Shown piece by piece: positions 17,911 to 26,031 of a DNA stretch of 64,000 nucleotides. Location of the stretch: NCBI RefSeq assembly GCF_002160955.1, contig NZ_NFLN01000002.1, positions 248,001-312,000 on the forward strand, in the 5' to 3' direction. A program made the translations under genes and the position numbers. The DNA comes from Gemmiger sp. An120. GTDB taxonomy: Bacteria > Bacillota > Clostridia > Oscillospirales > Ruminococcaceae. Every line of letters begins with the position of its first letter. Positions within the stretch are counted from its first letter, which is position 1. The notes under the pieces are model-generated. The model worked only from the letters and a program-made list of their open reading frames with translations. It did no database searches and had not been told where the DNA came from.

Positions 17911-17939
17911 AGTATAGCACATTGTTTTGCAGAATGCAA
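17911..17939 (-). promoter_or_regulatory. Sigma-A promoter of the ABC importer operon
   Basis: On the minus strand TTGCAT (17939-17934), a 17-bp spacer and TATACT (17916-17911), about 60 bp before the lipoprotein start. Confidence 0.7.
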
Positions 17940-17958
17940 GGGTCAATTCCTGTTTCTA

Positions 17959-18777
17959 TCACAGCAGCCTGCGGTAAGCTGACGGAGAAATTCCATACCG
18001 GGCTTTGAATGCAGAGGACAGATGATACGGACTGCTGTATCCTAATTCTTCACTGATAGCCGCCAACGTTTTTTGCGGGTCCGCCAGCAGATCACAGGCT
18101 TTTGCCAGACGCAGCCGGCTGCGGTATTCCATAGGGGTTTCTCCGGTAAAGCGACGATACTGATGGAGTAGGTAGTATTTGGACATACCCGTTGCCCGTG
18201 CCAGAGAGTCCAGATCCAACGGATGCGCCAAATCCTCAAGCAATTGCTGCGCCTGCAGCACGGCAGGCGGAACCGCATGGTCAGGCAGGTGCCCGATCAG
18301 GGCAAGCAGGCGGGTAAGCATGGATTCGGCATACAGGACACGGGTAGTTTGCTGCCCGGCCCGTACTTCGTCCAGAATCTGCCGCATCAGTTCAAACGCC
18401 TGCGGCGGTGCCGGGAACGCACCGGATTGCGCCGCCCGCCCTGCCAGCGCAGGAACGCCTGCTCCCGTACAGTGAAGCCAGAGCAGCGACCAGGTTTCCC
18501 CTTCCCTGTTGCCGTAGCTGTGTGGCTGATCCGGGCTCAGCAGTACCATCTGGCCGCGTTCGACCGGAAAAGCCGCTTCCTCCCCCCGGGCTGCCCATCC
18601 GCGCCCATCGGTGCACAGCAGCAATATCCACTCATTCAGTTGCCGGTTGCGCACCAGATGCTGGTTCATCTGACGATAAAAGCCCGCTACCGCAAGCCGC
18701 ACCGGCCGGGAAGACAATTCAGCTTCCGGCAAGGGCGGTACAGCGGTGGATATGTGGGTCTGCTCAAACGAATCCAC
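17959..18777 (-). CDS. AraC-family transcriptional regulator
   Basis: A 272-residue regulator. Residues to about 150 form the cupin-like sensing domain (RGQMVLLSPDQPHSYGN). The C-terminal 100 residues have two helix-turn-helix units ending with the AraC signature AISEELGYSSPYHLSSAFKARYG. The start is taken as GTG at 18777 because AAGGAGG lies 8 bp upstream; a longer in-frame reading to 18981 lacks a ribosome site. It is divergent from the URO-D-like gene, so that gene is the likely target. The inducer is unknown. Confidence 0.88.
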   Translation of the reverse strand: MDSFEQTHISTAVPPLPEAELSSRPVRLAVAGFYRQMNQHLVRNRQLNEWILLLCTDGRGWAARGEEAAFPVERGQMVLLSPDQPHSYGNREGETWSLLWLHCTGAGVPALAGRAAQSGAFPAPPQAFELMRQILDEVRAGQQTTRVLYAESMLTRLLALIGHLPDHAVPPAVLQAQQLLEDLAHPLDLDSLARATGMSKYYLLHQYRRFTGETPMEYRSRLRLAKACDLLADPQKTLAAISEELGYSSPYHLSSAFKARYGISPSAYRRLL

Positions 18778-18811
18778 AACGGTTTCCTCCTTACAAGAAC
18801 GTGATACCTGA

Positions 18812-18840
18812 ATTGTATCATGCTGTACTGCCGTAAACAA
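18812..18840 (-). promoter_or_regulatory. Promoter of the AraC-family gene
   Basis: On the minus strand TTGTTT (18840-18835), 17-bp spacer, TACAAT (18817-18812), about 35 bp before the GTG start. The rest of the 245-bp divergent region to 19022 has no plus-strand promoter I could call with confidence, consistent with activation by the regulator. Confidence 0.6.
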
Positions 18841-19022
18841 TCCCACGCATGAGCAAAACCAAATCCGAAAGAAAACAGGGCTGTATGCCGCCAAACAAAG
18901 AGCAATTTTTTGTATGGAATCGGCAAGATTCTTCATTCTCCCCAGGCACTGTCCGTGATAGGATACAAGCCGGAAGCTCAAGGAACCTAATTTTGACGCT
19001 CACGATAACAAGGAGGCACACC

Positions 19023-20261
19023 ATGTTTTCTTCTCATGATCGCGACCGGCTTCGGAAACTGGCGCAACAGCAGCTGGAAATCCACAACAGCCCGGTCAAC
19101 CAGGCGCGTATTGCCCTGTGGAAACGGCACAACGCCTTTCGGGGTACCCGTCCCATGATCCATATCGAGCTGGATACCTTTGCGGATGAACTGATCCCCG
19201 CGCGGCTGGAGTGTGAATCGCCGGATGCCCGCCGGCTGGAGACCGAACTGCTGCAGAAAACCATCAACCTGACGGAATTCGACGATGACTGGGTGGTTCC
19301 GGATTATTTTGGTGTGGAATGGGAGCAGTGGTTCCGTCCGTTTGGCTGGGATGTTCGTACCGAAACGGCGGAAGACGCCAACGGGAACCGCCTGGGCCAT
19401 TGTTTTGTGCCGGTCATTGAGGAGCTGGAGCAGGATGAAGACAAGCTGCGCCCCTCGGATTTTGGCGTAGACAAGGAAGCGACCCGCCGCCATATGGAGC
19501 TGGCGCAGGAAGCATTTGGCGATATTCTGCCGGTCAAAATGATCATGAGCAGCCCGCCGGTTGTGCTTACGCAGCAGATTGTGCACCTGATGGGCATGGA
19601 AAATATGTACATTGCCATGATGGATGATCCGGAGCGCTTCGCTGCCATGATGGATCGTCTGGCGGAAGACTATCTGCGCTTCTTTGCCTATCTGGCTGAG
19701 AACGACTGCCTCTACCCCACTACAGGATTTGAGCTGCTCCGTCAGGGAAGCCTTTGCTTTACGGAGGAACTGCCCTCCACCCGTCCTGCAAGTGTAAAGG
19801 AAATATGGGGCTTTATGGATTCGCAGGAAACCGTCAGTGTTTCCCCGCAGATGTTCCACGAACTGATCTTCCCCAGCTACAAAAAGGTGGCTGACGCATT
19901 CGGTCTGCTGTCCTATGGCTGCTGTGAACCGGTCAGTGCTGTGTGGGATGATGTATCCACCCTGACCAATCTGCGCAAAGTGAGCATTTCGCCCTGGTGC
20001 GACGAGGTGTTTATGGGTGAACAGCTTCGCGGACGCAAGACCGTTTTCCACCGCAAACCCAGCCCCAATTTCCTGGGTCTGACCGGCACGCTGGACGAAG
20101 CGGCCATCCGTGAGCATTTTGATCACACCCTGCAGGCCGCCCGCGGCTGCACGCTGGAGTTTACCCAGCGCGACGTGTATACCGTACAGAAAGATCCGGC
20201 CCGTGTGCGGCGTTACGTGCAGCTGCTCCGGGAAGAGATTGAGACTCACTGGCAGGGCTAA
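19023..20261 (+). CDS. Uroporphyrinogen decarboxylase (URO-D)-like protein
   Basis: A 412-residue protein of the URO-D superfamily, which includes haem-pathway decarboxylases and corrinoid-dependent methyltransferases. It lacks the compact N-terminal active-site signature of true HemE and has a long N-terminal region (PMIHIELDTFADELIP, WVVPDYFGVEWEQWF) seen in the large methyltransferase-like group. C-terminal YGCCEPVSAVWDDVSTLTNLRKVSISPWCD resembles the metal/substrate region with nearby cysteines. ATG at 19023 has AAGGAGG 6 bp upstream; an earlier in-frame ATG at 18849 is unsupported. It is divergent from an AraC regulator, and no corrinoid protein gene is adjacent. The substrate is unknown. 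Confidence 0.8.
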   Translation: MFSSHDRDRLRKLAQQQLEIHNSPVNQARIALWKRHNAFRGTRPMIHIELDTFADELIPARLECESPDARRLETELLQKTINLTEFDDDWVVPDYFGVEWEQWFRPFGWDVRTETAEDANGNRLGHCFVPVIEELEQDEDKLRPSDFGVDKEATRRHMELAQEAFGDILPVKMIMSSPPVVLTQQIVHLMGMENMYIAMMDDPERFAAMMDRLAEDYLRFFAYLAENDCLYPTTGFELLRQGSLCFTEELPSTRPASVKEIWGFMDSQETVSVSPQMFHELIFPSYKKVADAFGLLSYGCCEPVSAVWDDVSTLTNLRKVSISPWCDEVFMGEQLRGRKTVFHRKPSPNFLGLTGTLDEAAIREHFDHTLQAARGCTLEFTQRDVYTVQKDPARVRRYVQLLREEIETHWQG

Positions 20262-20270
20262 TAAAAAGTT

Positions 20271-20310
20271 AAGCGCCGGGCCGCGTTTTACGCAACGCAG
20301 CCCGGCGCTT
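20271..20310. terminator. Bidirectional terminator
   Basis: An 11-bp perfect stem (20271-20281 with 20300-20310, AAGCGCCGGGC and its complement) with an inner GCGT/ACGC pairing and T-rich flanks. It lies between the convergent URO-D-like and ABC exporter permease genes. Confidence 0.85.
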
Positions 20311-20321
20311 TGTTTATATAA

Positions 20322-21893
20322 TTACAGTTCTTCCAGCATCGCAGCGCCCCGGGTAAGCAAAAAACGCCAGAGCAGGATGCCAACGGTCAGGTACAGCGCT
20401 GCGGCAGCAGCAAGCCAACCGCAGCCATTCCATACCTGCGGAATCAGCTTGAACAGCAGTGCGCCGGGCAGCATCAACGCAAATCCTGCCAGCAGCCCCA
20501 CAAGCGTAGCGGCAGATTGCTTGACCACTACAGTGGGATTCGGTGCATCCAGCTTGGGGAGATGCAGATTCACCACAAGGCCCATAGGGGCTACGCAGAA
20601 TGCCATTGCCACAGCGGCCACCAGCAAAGCCACTGCCTGCGCCGTTGTAACACCCAGCGCCCACCCCATAACAGGGACGCAGACTACAAGGAACGGAAGC
20701 ACAAGAATAAGCTGCATTCCAATTTTACTTCCAAACAGCTCCCAGGGACGCAGGGGTGCACTTTTCAGGATCCAGAGTTGCTCTCCCTCCAGACTGATCG
20801 AGCAACTGGTGGGCTGCGTCATCGCCAGAATAAAACCAACCGTCAATGCCAAAACGGCCGTCATAGGCATGGATTCGGAACCCAACTGGGCCATTAAGAG
20901 CTGAAGCTGGTCTTTTTGCAGTACGGCGGCAACTGCGCCTATTGCAAGCAGCAGCAAACCAATGCCGGTATTGAACAGATAGATGCTGATACCAAAGTAA
21001 CGCCGAAATTCCCGGCCGATCAGCGCCCGCATATGTCCACTGGAATGCTGGCGGGTCAGTCTGTAATCAAAACGGGCGCGGTGACTGGCCAACAAGGTTA
21101 AGATTGCCGCATACTGCCGGCTGATCAGCCAGGCAATCAGCAGGAACGGAAGGACGCATACCGCTGCCAGCGCCGCCAGAGAAGCATCCTGCAATTTCAA
21201 AGCTTCGGTAAACCAAAGGAAAGGCCGCATAGGCCAGGATGTAAAGAAGGCGCTTTGCATCTGGAACATCTGTCCCTGCAGGGAAAACGATCCGGCAAAA
21301 ATGCCCGCCAGCAACAACAGATACAGCAGATTGTTGATCAGCGCCTTGTGACTGAAGCGGGCGGAGATGAGGGCCAGCACAAAACCGGCAGCCATAGCCA
21401 AAACGCAAGGGAGAAACGCCAGCAGCAGGACACTGATCGGTAGGGCAATAAAGGCAGCCGGTGTGCAGCCGCCCTGCAGCATCCACGCCAGCCACACGGG
21501 CAGCATCCAGACCCCCAGAAGGAACAGGTTTTCCAGATATAGCGCCAACACGCGGGACAGAACCAGTTGCAGCGGCGAGACCGGCCAGGAGAGGGCCAGA
21601 TCCATATCCCGCGTACTGAACAGGATCCCCTGCGCCCCGAACAGGCTGAATGCCGCGCACAGAATAACCGCCAGCAGCGACATAAGCATCGGCAGCATAT
21701 CCACCATTCCCTGCTGTGCCAGCATAGTGGAGAAACTGAAGCTGTAGGTAGCGGAAAGCATCAGCATCAGACCACCCGCCAGCGCCAGAACACCAGCGCC
21801 GGAGATGCGGCGTTTTCGGTTTCCGCCCGCCAGATTCATGGCGTACAGCATCCCCCAGAAGCTGACCTTGAGGAGCGCGCCGAATTTACGCAT
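20322..21893 (-). CDS. ABC exporter permease (large ABC-2-like)
   Basis: A 523-residue integral membrane protein with about twelve hydrophobic segments and the cytoplasmic stretch SLEGEQLWILKSAPLRPWELFGSK (about 375-398), typical of large two-halved bacterial ABC exporter permeases. The ATG at 21893 (MRKFGALLK) has GGGAGG 8-9 bp upstream; the longer frame to 21929 lies inside the ATPase gene and is rejected. It overlaps the ATPase gene by 8 bp. The cargo is unknown. Confidence 0.85.
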   Translation of the reverse strand: MRKFGALLKVSFWGMLYAMNLAGGNRKRRISGAGVLALAGGLMLMLSATYSFSFSTMLAQQGMVDMLPMLMSLLAVILCAAFSLFGAQGILFSTRDMDLALSWPVSPLQLVLSRVLALYLENLFLLGVWMLPVWLAWMLQGGCTPAAFIALPISVLLLAFLPCVLAMAAGFVLALISARFSHKALINNLLYLLLLAGIFAGSFSLQGQMFQMQSAFFTSWPMRPFLWFTEALKLQDASLAALAAVCVLPFLLIAWLISRQYAAILTLLASHRARFDYRLTRQHSSGHMRALIGREFRRYFGISIYLFNTGIGLLLLAIGAVAAVLQKDQLQLLMAQLGSESMPMTAVLALTVGFILAMTQPTSCSISLEGEQLWILKSAPLRPWELFGSKIGMQLILVLPFLVVCVPVMGWALGVTTAQAVALLVAAVAMAFCVAPMGLVVNLHLPKLDAPNPTVVVKQSAATLVGLLAGFALMLPGALLFKLIPQVWNGCGWLAAAAALYLTVGILLWRFLLTRGAAMLEEL

Positions 21894-22611
21894 GGTCGGC
21901 ACCTCCCGCTGTCTGGCGCAGGAAAACATCCTCCAGGGATTCCCCGGCCACGACCTCTTCCATGGTACCGTACCGGATCAGTTTGCCCTCTTGGATGATA
22001 GCCACCTTGTGGCAAAGCTTCTGCGCTACCTCCAGCACGTGGGTGGAGAAAAACACCGCTCCGCCCTGGGCGCACAGCTGGGCCAGGTATCCCTTGAGAA
22101 GATGGGATGCCTGTGGATCCAGACCTACAAACGGCTCATCCAGAATCAGCAGTTTTGGCTTGCGAATCAAGGCGCTGATCAGGGCCAGTTTTTGTTTCAT
22201 GCCATGCGAATAACTTCCGATGGGGCTGCCCAGTGCCTCCGTAAGCTGAAAATCATCGCCATACCGGGCAATCCGCCGGGTGCGGTCGTCCCCTGGAATA
22301 TCGTACAGATCCGCGATAAAGTTCAGATAGTCGATTCCCTTCATATAGTCGTAGAGATCCGGATTATCCGGCAGAAAGGCCATAACCTTCTTGGCGCCCA
22401 CCGGATCGGTATGCAGGTCTTTCCCGTCCACCCGGATGGTTCCCTCTGTGTAGGACATCACACCGGCCACCGCACGCAGGGTCGTGGTTTTACCCGCACC
22501 GTTATGCCCGATAAAGCCGCAAATCTCCCCCGCATGAACGACCAGATTCAGATCGTCTACGGCACGTTTGCCGCCGGGATAGGTTTTGGAAAAGTGTTCA
22601 ATCGAAAGCAT
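21886..22611 (-). CDS. ABC exporter ATP-binding protein
   Basis: A 241-residue ATPase of the CcmA/ABC-2 type. Walker A GHNGAGKTTT (about 36-45), Walker B LLILDEPFVGLDP, signature-region SYSHGMKQKLALI and switch FFSTHVLEVA are present. In the signature the usual LSGG is SYSHGMKQ, which is common in this exporter class. It is cotranscribed with the permease downstream (8-bp overlap). A possible promoter is TTGACA (22699-22694) and TAAAAT (22674-22669) on the minus strand with a long 19-bp spacer. Confidence 0.9.
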   Translation of the reverse strand: MLSIEHFSKTYPGGKRAVDDLNLVVHAGEICGFIGHNGAGKTTTLRAVAGVMSYTEGTIRVDGKDLHTDPVGAKKVMAFLPDNPDLYDYMKGIDYLNFIADLYDIPGDDRTRRIARYGDDFQLTEALGSPIGSYSHGMKQKLALISALIRKPKLLILDEPFVGLDPQASHLLKGYLAQLCAQGGAVFFSTHVLEVAQKLCHKVAIIQEGKLIRYGTMEEVVAGESLEDVFLRQTAGGADHA

Positions 22612-22715
22612 CGCTTGTTTCCTCCTGACCGGCCGCCCTGTCCGGGAACGGGCTGACTTTCTTGCCCTATTTTACACCTTCCACCCGGGGGAATGTCAAT
22701 ACTTTTCTGCAAATT

Positions 22716-22752
22716 AAAACGGGCAGACCGTATTCCGCAGTCTGCCCGTTTT
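22716..22752 (-). terminator. Terminator of lysA
   Basis: A 13-bp perfect stem (22716-22728 with 22740-22752, AAAACGGGCAGAC and its complement) right after the lysA stop at 22755 on the minus strand, ending in TTTTAATTT. Confidence 0.88.
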
Positions 22753-22754
22753 GC

Positions 22755-24014
22755 TCATTTTTTAAAGAACGGCGTAAAGTCAAAGGTTGCAAAATAATCT
22801 TCCGGCGTTTCGGCGCGGCGGATCAGCTTGTGGGAACCATCCTCCCGCAGCAGCACTTCAGCGCTGCGCAGCTTGCCGTTATAGTTGTATCCCATAGAGA
22901 ATCCATGTGCCCCGGTATCGTGCAGCACCAGAATGTCACCGATCTGGATTTCTGGCAGCATGCGGTCAATGGCAAACTTATCATTGTTCTCGCACAGGCC
23001 GCCGGTTACATCATATCGATGGTCACAGGGCGCGTTTTCCTTGCCGAGGACCGTAATGTGATGATAGGAACCATACATGGCAGGACGCATCAGGTTAGCA
23101 GCACAGGCATCCAGACCAATGTAATCTTTGTAGGTGTGTTTTTCATGCAGCACAGTGCTTACCAGGTGCCCGTAAGGCGCCAGCATGAACCGGCCCAGCT
23201 CGGTGAAGATTGCTACATCACCCATACCAGCGGGAACCAGAATCTCTTCAAACTTCCGGCGCACACCCTCTCCGATAACCATGATATCGTTGGCGGGCTG
23301 TTCCGGACGATAGTCCACCCCTACACCACCGGACAGGTTGATAAAGCTGATGTGCGCCCCGGTGGCTTCTTTCAAACGAACTGCCAGTTCAAACAGGATG
23401 CCGGCCAAAGTCGGGTAATACTCATTGCTGACCGTATTGCTGGCCAGGAATGCATGGATACCGAAATGCCGGGCCCCCTTGGCCATCAGCTTTTTATAGG
23501 CATCCACCATCTGCTGCTCGGTCATGCCGTATTTGGCCTCGCCGGGGTTGTCCATAATATCGTTGCCCATGGAGAATACACCGCCCGGATTATACCGGCA
23601 GCAGATCGTTTCCGGAATACCGGCCACCCGCTCCAGAAACTCCACATGGGTGTAGTCGTCCAGATTGATATAGGCACCCAGGCGGGCGGCAAGCTGCATG
23701 TCCTCCACAGGGGTTACATTGGAGGAAAACATGGTGTCCTGCCCGGAAAAGCCGCAGGCTTCCGCCAGCATCAGCTCGGTGTAGGACGAGCAGTCAACCC
23801 CACAGCCTTCTTCCTGCAGAATTTTCAGAATATAGGGATTGGGAGTCGCCTTAACGGCAAAGTATTCCTTGTATCCCTTATTCCAGGCAAACGCTTTGTT
23901 CAGCAGGCGGGCATTTTCCCGGATGCCCTTTTCGTCATAAATATGAAACGGAGTCGGTACGTCAGCAATAATGCGCTGCGCCTGCTCCAGCGTGATAAAC
24001 GGTTTCTTTTCCAT
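22755..24014 (-). CDS. lysA: Diaminopimelate decarboxylase
   Basis: A 419-residue PLP enzyme that makes lysine from meso-diaminopimelate, or a close relative. It is a fold-type III decarboxylase: PLP lysine in YFAVKATPNP (Lys55), DCSSYTELMLA in the barrel, the glycine loop NLSGGVGVDY (about 272-281), and the substrate Cys/Glu region GGLCENNDKF plus LVLHDTGAHGFSMGYNYNG near the end. Length is normal. The closest paralogues are arginine and carboxynorspermidine decarboxylases; the C-terminal motif favours LysA. It stands alone with its own promoter and terminator. Confidence 0.87.
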   Translation of the reverse strand: MEKKPFITLEQAQRIIADVPTPFHIYDEKGIRENARLLNKAFAWNKGYKEYFAVKATPNPYILKILQEEGCGVDCSSYTELMLAEACGFSGQDTMFSSNVTPVEDMQLAARLGAYINLDDYTHVEFLERVAGIPETICCRYNPGGVFSMGNDIMDNPGEAKYGMTEQQMVDAYKKLMAKGARHFGIHAFLASNTVSNEYYPTLAGILFELAVRLKEATGAHISFINLSGGVGVDYRPEQPANDIMVIGEGVRRKFEEILVPAGMGDVAIFTELGRFMLAPYGHLVSTVLHEKHTYKDYIGLDACAANLMRPAMYGSYHHITVLGKENAPCDHRYDVTGGLCENNDKFAIDRMLPEIQIGDILVLHDTGAHGFSMGYNYNGKLRSAEVLLREDGSHKLIRRAETPEDYFATFDFTPFFKK

Positions 24015-24072
24015 ACGGATCTTCCCTTTCTTGCCCTCAATTCCGGGCGTTCAAACTTTCCCGATAGTTTGT

Positions 24073-24101
24073 ATTATAGGGCAAAAAACGGCGGGGGGCA
24101 A
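24073..24101 (-). promoter_or_regulatory. Promoter of lysA
   Basis: On the minus strand TTGCCC (24101-24096), 17-bp spacer and a perfect TATAAT (24078-24073), about 58 bp before the lysA ATG. Confidence 0.72.
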
Positions 24102-24434
24102 TGGAAAATGCAAAAAAATCTGTATCTTTTTTCATTTGCAAAACGGAAAGCCATTTGCTGCTCCCGTACTTTTAACCATAACGGAATGACAAAACAGCCC
24201 CGTAGAAAAAATCCGGCAAAAATATAGTACAAGTTGTACTTGTTGCACAAGAAATTGGGTTCAAAATGGGGTTTACAAAGATTTTCAGGTTAAAAGCGGG
24301 AAAAGCGTTTGTAAATCTTTTGAAAGTGCTGAAAACAAATCCTTTGCTTTGTCGTATATAAGACTGTACGAAAAAAGCCGGCAAGACACGTTCGCAGCCG
24401 GACCGCGCGAAACGTGCTGACAGGAGGCATAAGT
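24102..24434. other. Non-coding region before the glycosyltransferase, with inverted repeats
   Basis: This A/T-rich stretch between lysA and the plus-strand glycosyltransferase has no gene I can support. It holds a 7-bp inverted repeat AGTACAA-G-TTGTACT (24226-24240), and an 8-bp inverted repeat TTTACAAA (24272-24279) with TTTGTAAA (24308-24315). A TATATAAG at about 24355 could be a -10 box, but no good -35 box pairs with it. No known riboswitch or small RNA was recognised. Confidence 0.55.
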
Positions 24435-25451
24435 ATGAAATTACTGACCTTTGCGGTGCCCTGCTACAATTCACAGGACTACATGGCCCGCTGTGTGGAT
24501 ACATTGCTCACCGGCGGTGACCGGGTTGAGATCATTCTGGTGGACGATGGTTCCACGGATAATACCGGTGCCATTGCCGATCGGTATGCGGAAGAGCATC
24601 CGGATATTGTTAAGGTAATCCACCAACCCAACCAGGGACATGGGGCCGGTGTGAACGCCGGGCTGGACAATGCGACGGGATTATATTATAAGGTGGTCGA
24701 CTCGGACGACTGGCTGGATACCGGAAGCCTGGAGCGGCTTCTGGATCAGTTGGAAGCATGGCACCACGCCGAGACCCGCGTAGATATGGTGGTATGCAAC
24801 TATGTATACGATCATCTGCATGAGGGCAAGCAAAGCTCCATGGGCTACCGGAATATTTTCCCTGCCGGCAAGATCTGCGGCTGGGAAGATACGGGCCGGT
24901 TCGGGCCGTCCCAATACCTGATCATGCATGCACTGATTTTCCGTACCCAGCTACTGCGCGACAGCGGCGTGCGCCTGCCTGTCCATACCTTTTATGTGGA
25001 CAACCTCTTTGCGTACAAGCCGCTCCCTCTGGTGGAAACCATCTGCTATCTGGATATGGACCTGTATCACTATTTTCTGGGACGGGACGACCAGTCGGTA
25101 AATGAAAGTGTGCTGATGCGCCGGATTGACCAGCAGATCAAGGTGAACAAGCTGGTGGCCGAAAGTGTGGATCTGAAAACGGTACGCAGTCCCAAACTGG
25201 CGCGCTACATGACCCGCAATGTTTCCATCATGACCTCGATTTCCTCAATTCACCTGCTTCTGATCGGCACACCGGAGGCACTGGAAAAGCGCCGGGAACT
25301 GTGGGAATATATGGACCGGTTGGATCCAACCTTGTACAAAAAGCTGCGCTACCATTGTCTGAGCGGCTTTACCTATCTGCCGGGAAGCTTTGGCCGGTGG
25401 CTTACCCTGACTGGTTACCGTCTGGCGCGCCGCGTAGTGCAGTTCCAATGA
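24435..25451 (+). CDS. Family 2 glycosyltransferase
   Basis: A 338-residue GT-A glycosyltransferase. The N-terminal VPCYNSQDYMARCVDTLL and EIILVDDGSTDNTG (32-45) are the nucleotide-sugar binding start of GT2, and VVDSDDWLDTGSL (about 85-97) carries the metal-binding DxD. No membrane segment is obvious, so it is cytoplasmic or peripheral. The ATG at 24435 has AGGAGG 7 bp upstream. The next gene starts 13 bp after its stop, and a lipid-flippase-like protein follows, suggesting work on an envelope glycolipid or polymer. Donor and acceptor are unknown. Confidence 0.88.
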   Translation: MKLLTFAVPCYNSQDYMARCVDTLLTGGDRVEIILVDDGSTDNTGAIADRYAEEHPDIVKVIHQPNQGHGAGVNAGLDNATGLYYKVVDSDDWLDTGSLERLLDQLEAWHHAETRVDMVVCNYVYDHLHEGKQSSMGYRNIFPAGKICGWEDTGRFGPSQYLIMHALIFRTQLLRDSGVRLPVHTFYVDNLFAYKPLPLVETICYLDMDLYHYFLGRDDQSVNESVLMRRIDQQIKVNKLVAESVDLKTVRSPKLARYMTRNVSIMTSISSIHLLLIGTPEALEKRRELWEYMDRLDPTLYKKLRYHCLSGFTYLPGSFGRWLTLTGYRLARRVVQFQ

Positions 25452-25464
25452 GGAGGAACCCTGT

Positions 25465-26031
25465 ATGGAAAACCTGTATTTTGTGCTTGTGAGCACACCG
25501 GGCCTGTTCGCCAGCATCATACGGCAGGTAACCGGCATTGAATACTGCCACGTGGCGCTGGCTTTCGACCCGGATCTTCACGAAACCTACAGCGTGGGAC
25601 GGCGCGTCCCCTCGGTGCCGGTTATTGCCGGCTTTGTGCAGGAAGACGCACACCGCATTCTGCAGGTCTTTCCTACGGCCAGCTATCGGGTGGTCAGCTA
25701 TCCCTGTTCGGCTGAATTCAAGGATCGTTTGCGCCGGGAACTGCGCCGGTGCTGGCAGCGCCGTTTTCATTTTCACTATTGTGTCCTGGGGCTTCCGTTT
25801 ATTCTGATGGGGCGGCCCTTTTACCAAAAAAACCATTTTACCTGCAGTTCGTTTTTGGCCCGTGTACTGAGCAAAAACGGCATGCATTTATTCAGCAAGC
25901 ATTTTTCCCTGGTAACCCCCCGCGATTTCTACGAGCTGCCCGGAACACGACTGGTATATGAAGGCTCATTGGCGGGATATATTGGCCGCCAGCCGCTGCT
26001 ATATGAAAAGAGGCGTGTCTATGAAGCGTAA
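25465..26031 (+). CDS. Permuted papain-like (YiiX/NlpC-P60-like) protein
   Basis: A 188-residue protein. The order of the apparent catalytic residues, a His in YCHVALAF (about 29-36) before a Cys in FTCSSFLARVL (about 133-143), is that of the circularly permuted papain-like YiiX/YaeF amidases. A hydrophobic stretch with CVLGLPFILMG is at about 108-118. No signal peptide was seen. GAGGAGG-type binding site lies just upstream. It sits between a glycosyltransferase and a flippase-like membrane protein and overlaps the latter by 11 bp. The amidase or thioesterase assignment is inference from motif order. Confidence 0.6.
   Translation: MENLYFVLVSTPGLFASIIRQVTGIEYCHVALAFDPDLHETYSVGRRVPSVPVIAGFVQEDAHRILQVFPTASYRVVSYPCSAEFKDRLRRELRRCWQRRFHFHYCVLGLPFILMGRPFYQKNHFTCSSFLARVLSKNGMHLFSKHFSLVTPRDFYELPGTRLVYEGSLAGYIGRQPLLYEKRRVYEA

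Noticed and set aside
18849-19022. N-terminal extension of the URO-D-like gene from an earlier ATG
   Set aside because: No ribosome site, and the extension overlaps the divergent promoter region. AAGGAGG points to the ATG at 19023.
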